Assembly (NCBI RefSeq): GCF_015169395.1
Contig: NZ_CP063458.1
Span: forward strand, 1,922,001-1,986,000
Direction of reading: 5' to 3'
DNA length: 64,000 nt
Source of the DNA: Humisphaera borealis
GTDB taxonomy: Bacteria > Planctomycetota > Phycisphaerae > Tepidisphaerales > Tepidisphaeraceae
Part shown: in pieces, positions 27,701-35,195 of the stretch
Numbering within the stretch: the first letter of the stretch is position 1
How the letters are laid out: each line of letters starts with the position of its first letter
The notes under the pieces: model-generated
What the model saw: only the letters and a program-made list of their open reading frames with translations
Database searches by the model: none
What the model was told of the DNA's origin: nothing
Program-made: the position numbers and the translations under genes

Positions 27701-27822
27701 TCAAGTTGAGCGGTGTCGGCAGCAAAGCCGGCGGGCCGGACTACCTGCAGCAGTTCTTGATCCCAAGAGTCATCACGGAAAACACCCTGCGCCGAGGCTT
27801 TGCGCCGGCGGTTGACGAGTAG
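24751..27822 (+). CDS. putA: Bifunctional proline dehydrogenase / glutamate-semialdehyde dehydrogenase
   Basis: A 1023-residue fused enzyme that oxidises proline to glutamate. The FAD-dependent proline dehydrogenase barrel is at about 90-480 (VNVSVKLSSLYSQFDP, NCGVFVNIDMEQFSYKD, WVRLVKGAYWDYE, ASHNIRSIAHA). The NAD-dependent aldehyde dehydrogenase fills about 500-1015, with Glu781 in ELGGKNAVIV and catalytic Cys815 in YSGQKCSAC. Intermediate channelling between the two sites is known for the family. The N-terminal DNA-binding ribbon-helix-helix of E. coli PutA is absent, so it should not regulate its own transcription. Confidence 0.97.
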   Translation: MHVTIGDPQLPSVCSHHVSDTETRTQAIGHDLLRDARRRGSGEPWLDRLLMYQGMKDEQVKAELFRFVDVLPTLTHDRQITAHLKEYLGTVATRLPPFAATALRMLPDGGMLGGIVADVARLGATRMARRFIAASDLPGAIEAVESLRARNLAFTIDLLGEAVLSIVEARRYQGLYLKLIEGLSAASKSWPHNALVDEDPSAGPAANGKSSGAAGVMPPVNVSVKLSSLYSQFDPIDPDGTSREVRDQLRPILRLARNCGVFVNIDMEQFSYKDVTLQIFKEVFEEPEFRDWPHVGIAIQAYLTSSGDDLRDLANWAERRGTPVWVRLVKGAYWDYETVIAAQNDWPIPVFTEKAATDANFEKLTTFLFDHHQWLRPAIASHNIRSIAHALAEAEARELPPGSFEFQMLFGMAEPIKATLIELGHRVRVYTPFGQLLPGMAYLVRRLLENTSNESFLKAGFADNVSEERLLMNPTNVKSGARTSTSASSLRHEAGGTTPRFRNEPLTDFTRPENRTAMRSALDAARRRLGETLPIVIGGRRIETGRWVDSVNPAWRGEIVARGAAATAEIATSAIDIARDAFPAWRDTPAGQRADLLRKVALILRRDKFALAALEVFETGKQWREADADIAEAIDFCHFCADEMQRLTRPHRRDIPGEDNEYFYEPRGVAVVIAPWNFPLAILCGMTAAALVAGNTVIMKPAEQSPAVSARLMDAFEEAGVPKGVVNYLPGIGEEVGPVLVKHPDTSLIAFTGSRAVGMLIARQAAELAEGQEQIKRVIAELGGKNAVIVDDDADLDEAVHGVVASAFGYSGQKCSACSRVIVLDSVYETFLSRLVESTRSLEIGPAENPGYYLGPVIDDEAQRRILAMIDRARRQSRLAYQADVSALASEGSYVPPTIFADVSPSASIAQEEVFGPVLAVIRAADLTDALRIANGTKYALTGGLFSRSPANIDRVRREFRVGNLYINRKITGALVDRQPFGGFKLSGVGSKAGGPDYLQQFLIPRVITENTLRRGFAPAVDE

Positions 27823-27858
27823 GTCTGTCGGCCATGAAGCAGGATCGACCGAATCGGG

Positions 27859-29925
27859 TTACTTCCCCTTCGCGACGTATACGCCATCCCACCCCTCGCC
27901 GGGCGGATGTGACTTCAGTTCATTAACCCGCGCCAGCAGCATGGCCGCTGGAATGTCGGTCGGATGCCTGCTTAGCAGATCCTGAAGGACCGCCTCGGCG
28001 TCTTCCCAGTTCTGAAGCCGATACAACGCCCACGATGCCTCGTACCGTTGAGCGCGGTCCAGGAACGCAGATTCATCCGGCGACTTGCCGATCTCCGCCA
28101 TCAGCTCATAGACAGGCATCGGCTTCTTCTTGCCCTTAACCTGCAGCAGGTCGAGACGGCGGACGATAAACCGGTCTTTCACGAGCACGGCCGTCGATTC
28201 GGCGATCAGGATCCTGGATCCGTAGAACTTGTTTGCTCCTTCCAGCCGAGCGCCCAGGTTCACTGAATCTCCCAGCACCGTGTAGTTGAAGCGACTCCGT
28301 GAGCCCATGTCGCCGACAACCATCGGCCCGGTGTTGATGCCGATGCGCGTGATGCAACGGTCGGCACCCATCCGCACCAATTCGGGCTGGATGTTTCGCT
28401 CCCGCTGTTCCATCTCCAGTGCAGTTCTGCAGGCGCGAAACGCGTGGTCGGACTGCGGCAGAGGCGCATTCCAGAAGCCCATGATCGCGTCGCCGATATA
28501 CTTATCGAGCGTACCGTCCTCGGCGAAGATCAGCGGCTCCATCTCGTCGAAGTAGTAGTTGAGCAATTCGGTCAGCCGCTCGTCCTCCAGCTTTTCGCTC
28601 AGACTGGTGAACCCCTCGATATCGGTAAACAGCACCGTCATCACGTGCCGATCGCCGGTCAGCCGGATGCGCGCCGGGTCCTTCTCAATCTCCGCGACCA
28701 CTGCCGGCGAGACGTACTGTCCGAACGCCTTGACGATGAGACGGCGATTGCGGTCTTCGGTGTAGTAACTCCAGGCGAACGCCCCGATCGTGGCCGCAAG
28801 AAGCGCGGTCAGCGGCGATGCCAGCGGCAGCCACAGGATGGTTCCCCCGCGGAACATCAATATCGCCGAGCCGACCAGTACGGCAGCCGCGACGATCACA
28901 CCGACCAGTTTGTGCAGTGTCTTGCGGGGGATCAGCACCAACGTCGCGGCGAGCAGTGCGCCGGCGAATGCCGCCAGCGCCGTTGTCGACAGGCCGGCCT
29001 GGACGACTCGTTGGTCGTGTAGCAGGTTGTCGATCGCGGTCGCCTGCACCTCGACACCGGGATAGATCTCCGACAATGGAGCGCTCTTCAAATCGTAAGT
29101 GCCGGCAGAGATCGCGCCCAGGAGCACGATCTTGTCTTTGAACAGGTTCGGATCAACGCCGCTGGCCTGCATTTGCTCGGGCGTTTTTGCTTTGCTCGCA
29201 GCGAAGATGCTGATCGCGGACAGATAGGTGTAGGTGCGCTTTCCGTCGGCCTGCTGGTGCGGGCCGTAGTAGTGCAGTCGGAAGGGCTCCGTCGCCCAGG
29301 GCGGAACGGCTTTGCCGGCAGCCTCGAGCGTGCGAACCGCGAGGCTCGGCTGCGATCGCACGGTCGGTTCGTAGACCCGCAGCGTTTTGCCGATCCTGAG
29401 ATTCACCGCCCCCAATCGATACTTCGCCGGATCGGCTTTGGGCGCAAATGGCCCCGCCCGGCCATCCCCGGTCGCAAGTGTCGCGATCACCAGCGGTACC
29501 TTCGCGTCGTTGATCGCCGTGGCAAACGCCTCGTCGTCGCCAACGTACTTTTCATACCCGCTTGGCGTTTCGAACAGGATATCGAACGCAATAACCTTCG
29601 CCCCGCTGCGCTCCAGAAACCCGACCGTCCGACCCCATAGATCGCGCGGGAAAGGCCATGACACGCCACGCTCGGCCAGTTCATGAATGCTGCGGTCGTC
29701 AACGACAACCAGGATCACATCGCCCGACGCACGGCTTTCGACAGGGCGGATACGATAGAAGGTGTCATAGAGCGTGTCGTCGAGCAGAACTGCCGCGGTG
29801 CTGAGACCGGGAACATGACGGGCCGTTGTTGACAGCAGCGCCGCCAGCAACGCAATCGCCCCGGCCGCAAGCCACTTGCGGCCCGGGTGCTGTGCATGAA
29901 GCTTTCCGAGGCGAAGTCGACGCAT
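27859..29925 (-). CDS. Adenylate/guanylate cyclase with CHASE2 sensor
   Basis: A 688-residue membrane signalling enzyme. It has an N-terminal span (18-33), an extracellular CHASE2 domain (about 45-305, including VILVVVDDRSIHEL and VIAFDILFETP), three further spans (about 313-390) and a class III cyclase domain (425-600). The metal-binding Asp435 (VLFTDIEGF) and Asp479 (YIGDAIMGFW) are present. The remaining motif GINTGPMVVGDMGS is intact. A short TPR-like tail (RYEASWALYRLQNWEDAEAVL) follows. It probably makes cAMP in response to an unknown periplasmic signal. Confidence 0.93.
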   Translation of the reverse strand: MRRLRLGKLHAQHPGRKWLAAGAIALLAALLSTTARHVPGLSTAAVLLDDTLYDTFYRIRPVESRASGDVILVVVDDRSIHELAERGVSWPFPRDLWGRTVGFLERSGAKVIAFDILFETPSGYEKYVGDDEAFATAINDAKVPLVIATLATGDGRAGPFAPKADPAKYRLGAVNLRIGKTLRVYEPTVRSQPSLAVRTLEAAGKAVPPWATEPFRLHYYGPHQQADGKRTYTYLSAISIFAASKAKTPEQMQASGVDPNLFKDKIVLLGAISAGTYDLKSAPLSEIYPGVEVQATAIDNLLHDQRVVQAGLSTTALAAFAGALLAATLVLIPRKTLHKLVGVIVAAAVLVGSAILMFRGGTILWLPLASPLTALLAATIGAFAWSYYTEDRNRRLIVKAFGQYVSPAVVAEIEKDPARIRLTGDRHVMTVLFTDIEGFTSLSEKLEDERLTELLNYYFDEMEPLIFAEDGTLDKYIGDAIMGFWNAPLPQSDHAFRACRTALEMEQRERNIQPELVRMGADRCITRIGINTGPMVVGDMGSRSRFNYTVLGDSVNLGARLEGANKFYGSRILIAESTAVLVKDRFIVRRLDLLQVKGKKKPMPVYELMAEIGKSPDESAFLDRAQRYEASWALYRLQNWEDAEAVLQDLLSRHPTDIPAAMLLARVNELKSHPPGEGWDGVYVAKGK

Positions 29926-30031
29926 GGCAGATCGAAGGGTACCCCATCATCGGTCAATCCGTAGCACACGCTTGCGGACAGATGTGCGCCGGACGCATAC
30001 GGGGCGGACGGACCGCATGCTGCTGTAAACG

Positions 30032-30063
30032 CAGACACCGCGGCAGGTTTGCCGCGGTGTCTG
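30032..30063 (-). terminator. Hairpin after the porin gene
   Basis: Perfect 14-bp arms (30032-30045 and 30050-30063) with a four-base loop lie 39 bases after the porin stop codon. No clear U-tract follows on the minus strand. Probable terminator. Confidence 0.65.
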
Positions 30064-30101
30064 AAGTCGTTGCAGGTGTCAGTCGCAAGGTCAGGCGACC
30101 A

Positions 30102-31343
30102 TCAGAAGCTGAAGATCGCGTCGATCGCGGCCGTCAGCTGGTAGCGATCGGTCGCGCCGTCGAAGAACTTCTTCTCGGCGTAGTCGAACCGGATTTCCGG
30201 ACGAATGACCAGGTTCTGGCCCAGAGCGTCGTGGGCGAACGGGCGAATCGAAAGACCCGCGGTCGCCCCGTACAGGCTGGTGCCACCGACGCCGCCGGTC
30301 AGACGGGCGCCGTCCTGATCGTTGAAGTACTCGAGGCGGGTGTTCAGCGTAACCATGTCCGACATCTTGACGCCAAGATATCCGGCCACGCCGAACCACT
30401 GGGCGTCCGATCCGCCGACGGCCGTAGCACTGTTGGCTTCGTAGGCGTAGTCGGCATTGAGCGCGACGGTTACGTTGTCGCCAAGCGAGCGGGTGTAGAT
30501 CAGGTCCACCAGCGTGCGCCAGTTGTCGTTGTCGCCGGCCTGATCGGCGCCGGAGATGACCGTCAGGTACAGGTTGGCTTCGCCTTTGGGGAAGGCGTAG
30601 GCGATCTGGCCCATGAAGTCGACGGTGTCGTTGTTGTCTTCGGTGCTGGTGTCCCAGCCGCGGGTCACGCCGACCATCAACGCCGTGTCCTCATTGAGCT
30701 TGAACGTCGCCGTCACGCCGGTATGCGTGAACGGAATCGCATAGCCGAACATGAAGCTGTGGCTGTACAGCGCGTTGCCGGTTGGATCGATCACTTCGTA
30801 ACCTACCGGCGTGTTGAACTTACCGACGCGCACCTTTGCCACGCTCGGGAAGTTGATGTCAAGGTAAGCCTGGTTGAGATCCCACTGGTTGGCGGGGCTG
30901 CTCGAATCGTAGTGGTCGAACAGGCCGACCGAGTGAATGAGCCGGCTGTCCGAGCCCCAGATCACTTCCACTCGACCGCCGACATCGAACGCGTCTGACT
31001 TAACCTGCTTGTCTAAAACGAAAGCAAGCTGGTTGAGCGTCAGGTCCTGATTCTCGAAATCGAAGACGCGACCGGTGATGACATTCCCCGGAGGCGAGCT
31101 GAAGCTGTAGGTGTAGCTGCCTTCGACACGGCCACCAACGGTCAGACCGATGTCGTCCATTCCCTTGGCAAAGCCGGCCTTGTCGAGAAGGGCCATCAGG
31201 GGCTTGCGGGCCGGCGCTTCATCAACGAGCAGGGCATAGGGCTGAAACGATGGAGCAGCCGGGGCGACTTCATCTGCCCGAGCCAGGCCGGACATTCCAA
31301 GGACCGCACAAGCAGCCGCACTCAAGAGCTTTCGATTCGACAT
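30102..31343 (-). CDS. Outer-membrane beta-barrel porin (BBP2-like)
   Basis: A 413-residue protein with a signal peptide (MSNRKLLSAAACAVLGMSGLA, cleavage after ARA). The mature chain has the alternating beta pattern of a barrel, with Gly/aromatic turns such as VGGRVEGSYTYSFSSP, LNQAYLDINFPSVAKVRVGK, FNTPVGYEVIDPTGNALYSH and the C-terminal AAIDAIFSF ending in Phe. It fits the putative beta-barrel porin-2 family. The start at 31343 has an AAGGAG box nine bases upstream. The upstream in-frame extension is not porin-like. Confidence 0.85.
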   Translation of the reverse strand: MSNRKLLSAAACAVLGMSGLARADEVAPAAPSFQPYALLVDEAPARKPLMALLDKAGFAKGMDDIGLTVGGRVEGSYTYSFSSPPGNVITGRVFDFENQDLTLNQLAFVLDKQVKSDAFDVGGRVEVIWGSDSRLIHSVGLFDHYDSSSPANQWDLNQAYLDINFPSVAKVRVGKFNTPVGYEVIDPTGNALYSHSFMFGYAIPFTHTGVTATFKLNEDTALMVGVTRGWDTSTEDNNDTVDFMGQIAYAFPKGEANLYLTVISGADQAGDNDNWRTLVDLIYTRSLGDNVTVALNADYAYEANSATAVGGSDAQWFGVAGYLGVKMSDMVTLNTRLEYFNDQDGARLTGGVGGTSLYGATAGLSIRPFAHDALGQNLVIRPEIRFDYAEKKFFDGATDRYQLTAAIDAIFSF

Positions 31344-31808
31344 AAGGACTCCTTCCCGATGATGGGAGTGATAAGACCGAGGAAAACAGGGCACTCGCAT
31401 TGCGGGGCGGTCTCGTTCCTCCCGCCAGCAATTATGAGGATCACGTGAAGGTTTATTCGGCAATTCCGTCACGTTCGCTACAGACCATTTGTAAACCGGG
31501 TTGCCAGTTCACTTGCCTGCGAACATGCCCACCACATATCGCCGTGGGCCCTCCACTTTGTGCAGTTTCTGCCGACATTACCGGCTGGAAACGCCTCCTG
31601 AGAGTGATCGCCGTCGATTCTGGTAGGCCAAACCGCTGTCATCACTTGGTTTACAGAACCGCGCCGCCGGCGGCTTATCGGACCCTTATTGGCCTTGTCG
31701 GGTCGGCCGCCGGGCGTAAGAACCCGGCTTCCACATCGTTCAGTGGTGTCGAGTGTGGTCGTGTTCCCGGAATACCTCGGGACGCGTTCTTTCTGAGCGG
31801 GACCAAAA
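31344..31808. other. Divergent intergenic region between porin and hydrolase genes
   Basis: 465 bases without a supported gene. It must carry promoters for both the porin and the hydrolase. I found ribosome-binding sequence for the porin but no convincing -35/-10 pair on either strand. Frames here are fragments continuing from antisense shadows. Confidence 0.5.
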
Positions 31809-32810
31809 ATGAACTTCACAACGCTGCCGGGGCTCCTGGTGCTCGTCATCGTCGTCAACAGCCTGGCCGTTAGAGCCATCGCTGCGCCCGCCGAAGGGTA
31901 CGACCCGCTCCAGGTCGCCAAGACATTAAAACCGCACACGCTCGACCTGGTCGTGAAAGACGTCGACCGCAATCGCGAGATTCCGCTTCGCGTCTACCTT
32001 CCGACGGCGGCGTCGCCGGCACCAGTGGTGTTGTTCAGCCACGGGCTCGGCGGATCGCGCGAGAATAACCCGTATCTCGGCGAACACTGGTCGGGCCGCG
32101 GGTACGTCGTTGTCGTGATGCAGCATATCGGCAGCGACATCTCCGTCTGGAAAGACGTCCCGATGGCGCAACGACTGACATCCCTCAAGCAGGCCGCCAA
32201 CCTTCAGAACACGCTCCTGCGTCTGCGCGATGTTCCGGCGGTGATCGATCAATTGGAGCGATGGAACAAATCCAGCGATTCGCCGCTGGCCGGCAGGCTC
32301 GATCTCAGGCGGATCGGCATGTCCGGGCACTCGTTCGGCGCGATCACAACGCAGGGCGTGAGCGGACAACGCACCGCCCGCGGCGACGCCACCTTCACCG
32401 ACAAACGCATCAAAGCCGCCATCGCGATGAGCCCCGACTCCCCGAAGAACGGCGACCTGTCAAAGCTCTTCGGGGGTGTGCAGATCCCCTGGCTGCTCAT
32501 GACCGGCACCAACGACGTCGCCATGGTCGGTACCGCCGATGTCGCCTCCCGCACGGCCGTGTTCCCGGCGCTGCCACCGGGCGGCAAGTACGAGATCGTT
32601 CTCGACGGCGGCGAGCACGATGCGTTTGGCGATCGCGATCTGCCCGGCAGCAACAACAAGCGGAACCCTAACCATCACCGCGTCATTCTCGCGCTCAGCA
32701 CCGCGTTCTGGGACGCCTACCTTCGCGAAGACGCCCAGGCCAAGGCATGGCTCGACGGCAGCGGTCCTTCCACGGTTCTCGAAAAGCAGGACCGGTGGCA
32801 GAAGAAGTAG
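31809..32810 (+). CDS. Secreted alpha/beta hydrolase, chlorophyllase/lipase-like
   Basis: A 333-residue protein with an N-terminal signal peptide ending near AIA. The hydrolase core has the oxyanion strand PVVLFSHGLGGSREN (about 74-88), the nucleophile elbow GMSGHSFGA with Ser in G-H-S-F-G, a late Asp in LMTGTNDVAMV and a His-containing DGGEHDAF. This fits PAF-acetylhydrolase/dienelactone-type enzymes. The ester substrate is unknown. The next gene begins 62 bases downstream on the same strand. Confidence 0.85.
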   Translation: MNFTTLPGLLVLVIVVNSLAVRAIAAPAEGYDPLQVAKTLKPHTLDLVVKDVDRNREIPLRVYLPTAASPAPVVLFSHGLGGSRENNPYLGEHWSGRGYVVVVMQHIGSDISVWKDVPMAQRLTSLKQAANLQNTLLRLRDVPAVIDQLERWNKSSDSPLAGRLDLRRIGMSGHSFGAITTQGVSGQRTARGDATFTDKRIKAAIAMSPDSPKNGDLSKLFGGVQIPWLLMTGTNDVAMVGTADVASRTAVFPALPPGGKYEIVLDGGEHDAFGDRDLPGSNNKRNPNHHRVILALSTAFWDAYLREDAQAKAWLDGSGPSTVLEKQDRWQKK

Positions 32811-32871
32811 CCTTCGCACAGGGACACCTCGCACCCGGCGACTTCGACGGCCATTCAGTACACTTCAACTC

Positions 32872-33825
32872 ATGCACGTTCGGCAGCCACTCCGGATTCT
32901 CAACCTTTGTCCGGATATCCCGCCCCCGGCACGCTTGGATCTCCTCGCTCGCCTCGTCCAGGTACTTCTTGTCCCGGTTCTGCTCGTCCTGGTACCGGCG
33001 TCCGGGTGCTCGCGGGACCTAGGCGATCTACCACCGGGCGTGACGATGTCCTCGGCCGATCGCGCCGACTACGAACGAAACAAGGCCTGGCAGCGACAAC
33101 GCACGGCCGACGCAACACTATCGCAGTCCGCCCCGGCAGCGCCGCCGGACGTGGGCGTCTACATCGACGCCGGAGTTTGGCATCTGGGCGCTCGCTCGAT
33201 CGTCGAAGCGGTCGAATCGTCAGGCGTGCGGTGTCGCCTCCTGGATCACTCCGACCTTTCGCCTGGGGGACTACAGGGACTTAGGGCTGTCATCTTTCCC
33301 GGCGGATGGGCCCCGCTTCAGCGCGACGTCAATTCGCCGGCGGCTTGGACTGAGATCCGTCGGTTTGTCGCCGATGGCGGACGTTACATCGGTGTCTGTG
33401 CCGGCGCGTATCTGGCTTCAACCTCCGTCACCTGGTACGGCCAATCGTACCGCTACCCACTGAACCTGTTCGACGGCAACGCCGACGGCCCTCTGCGCGG
33501 CCTGTCTCCCTACCCGACACCCGGCGGCGTTCGCCTGTCCGTCACCGAGGCCGGACGCGAACGCGGCTTGGCAGCATTGGGCGAAGCAGACGTCTACTAC
33601 AACGGCGGCTCCTGTTTCGTCGGGCGAGGTACCGGCGAAAACGCGATGACCACCCTGGCCACCTACCCCGATGGTTCAGCGGCTGTCATCACGCAACGGC
33701 TCGGGCAAGGTGAGATCGTGCTGATCGGCGCCCACCCGGAACGCCCCTCGCCTGCGATTGCCGGCCCCGCGTCGCCGGTTCCGGCGCATGCGATCACGTT
33801 CTACGGCTCTCTCGTAAAGAGATGA
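32872..33825 (+). CDS. Lipoprotein with BPL-N/glutamine-amidotransferase-like domain
   Basis: A 317-residue protein. A hydrophobic stretch ends in the lipobox-like VPASGC (Cys46), so a lipid-anchored envelope protein is likely; the long N-terminus before it makes the start uncertain. The domain (about 95-310) has DVGVYIDAGVWHLGARSIVEA, a turn VIFPGGWAP, the nucleophile-like GGRYIGVCAGAYLAS and VYYNGGSCFVG. These match the class-I-amidotransferase-like N-terminal domain named after biotin protein ligases. The triad Cys is present (GVCAGA). Similar planctomycete genes are of unknown function. Confidence 0.7.
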   Translation: MHVRQPLRILNLCPDIPPPARLDLLARLVQVLLVPVLLVLVPASGCSRDLGDLPPGVTMSSADRADYERNKAWQRQRTADATLSQSAPAAPPDVGVYIDAGVWHLGARSIVEAVESSGVRCRLLDHSDLSPGGLQGLRAVIFPGGWAPLQRDVNSPAAWTEIRRFVADGGRYIGVCAGAYLASTSVTWYGQSYRYPLNLFDGNADGPLRGLSPYPTPGGVRLSVTEAGRERGLAALGEADVYYNGGSCFVGRGTGENAMTTLATYPDGSAAVITQRLGQGEIVLIGAHPERPSPAIAGPASPVPAHAITFYGSLVKR

Positions 33826-33995
33826 CGCCTGCCTCCAAAGGCAGCCCGACCGCGAAACCGACGACACCTCCCCAAACCTCGTGAATCTCTTCACAAGCGC
33901 GCCGCCACGTGGGACTCGGGGCAGCATTGGCATAGAATGTCGCGAGCGGCAGAACATTGCCGAACGGACGTCATCGCCTGCTTACGAAACCACCC

Positions 33996-35177
33996 ATGAC
34001 CAAGGTCTGGCAACTTCCCATCCCTCCGATCTACCGAAAACTCCCCGAGCCGGAGCTGCGCACCCGCATCGCCGCCGCCAAGGCGACGCTCGGTTCGCGA
34101 CTGGCGATCCTCGGGCACCACTACCAGCAGGACGCGATCATCGACTTCGCCGATTTCACCGGCGACAGCTTCGAACTGTCCCGGCGTGCCGCCGATCAGA
34201 AAGGCGTCGAGTACGTCGTCTTCTGCGGCGTGCACTTCATGGCCGAGAGCGCCGACATCCTGACCGACGAATCCGTCCGCGTGATCCTCCCCGATATGGG
34301 TGCCGGCTGCTCCATGGCCGACATGGCCAACCTCGACCAGACGCTCGACGCCTGGGCACAGCTGAAGGAAGTCTCCGGGGACCAGCCGATCATCCCCATC
34401 ACGTACATGAACAGCTCGGCGGCGATCAAGGCCTTTGTCGGCGAGCATGGCGGCGCCGTCTGCACCAGCAGCAACTGCCGCAACGTCCTCGAGTGGGCGT
34501 TCAAAGGCGGCGAGTTGCCGGAAGGGCCTGCAGGCTCGGTTACACCGAAGATCCTGTTCTTTCCTGACCAGCACCTTGGCCGCAATACCGCTTACGCCAT
34601 GGGCGTTCCTCTCGATCGGATGATCGTGTGGGATCCAAAGCAGGACCTCGGTGGAAACACTGAAGAGCAGGTCCGCAACGCAATCGTGGTGCTCTGGAAA
34701 GGCCACTGCTCGGTCCACGCATTGTTCCGCCCCGAGCACATCGATGACGTTCGACGCAATCACCCCAACATGAAGGTGATCGTCCACCCCGAGTGCAAAT
34801 GGGAGGTCGTGCAGAAGGCTGACATGGCCGGCAGCACCGCGTACATCGTCAAGCAGGTGGAGGCCGCCCCGCCAGGCACCGAATGGGCGATCGGCACCGA
34901 GGTGCACCTGGTGAACCGCCTGAAGCAGCAGCACCCGGATCAGAAGATCGTCGTGCTGAGCGACTGCCAGTGCCTCTGCACGACCATGTACCGCATCGAC
35001 CTGCCGCACCTCTGCTGGGTGCTGGAGAACCTGGTAGACGGCAAGGTCGTCAACGAGATTCGGGTCGATGCCCACACCCGCAAGTGGGCGACCGTGGCAC
35101 TGCAGCGAATGCTGGCGATCAAGGGAACCGGCAACCCCATCGGCAAGCAGCAACCTGCTGGCACGACCGTGGATTGA
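33996..35177 (+). CDS. nadA: Quinolinate synthase NadA
   Basis: A 393-residue 4Fe-4S enzyme that condenses iminoaspartate with dihydroxyacetone phosphate to make quinolinate for NAD synthesis. Key stretches are AILGHHYQQDAIIDFADFTGDS near the N-terminus, VVFCGVHFMAESADIL with the first cluster Cys, VIVHPECKWEVV with the second and SDCQCLCTTMYRIDL with the third. MTKVWQLPIPP (33996) is the preferred start; an upstream in-frame ATG would add 13 residues with no family likeness. It is monocistronic here; nadB and nadC are not seen. Confidence 0.95.
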   Translation: MTKVWQLPIPPIYRKLPEPELRTRIAAAKATLGSRLAILGHHYQQDAIIDFADFTGDSFELSRRAADQKGVEYVVFCGVHFMAESADILTDESVRVILPDMGAGCSMADMANLDQTLDAWAQLKEVSGDQPIIPITYMNSSAAIKAFVGEHGGAVCTSSNCRNVLEWAFKGGELPEGPAGSVTPKILFFPDQHLGRNTAYAMGVPLDRMIVWDPKQDLGGNTEEQVRNAIVVLWKGHCSVHALFRPEHIDDVRRNHPNMKVIVHPECKWEVVQKADMAGSTAYIVKQVEAAPPGTEWAIGTEVHLVNRLKQQHPDQKIVVLSDCQCLCTTMYRIDLPHLCWVLENLVDGKVVNEIRVDAHTRKWATVALQRMLAIKGTGNPIGKQQPAGTTVD

Positions 35178-35195
35178 TCGGCCTGTGTTTGCTGC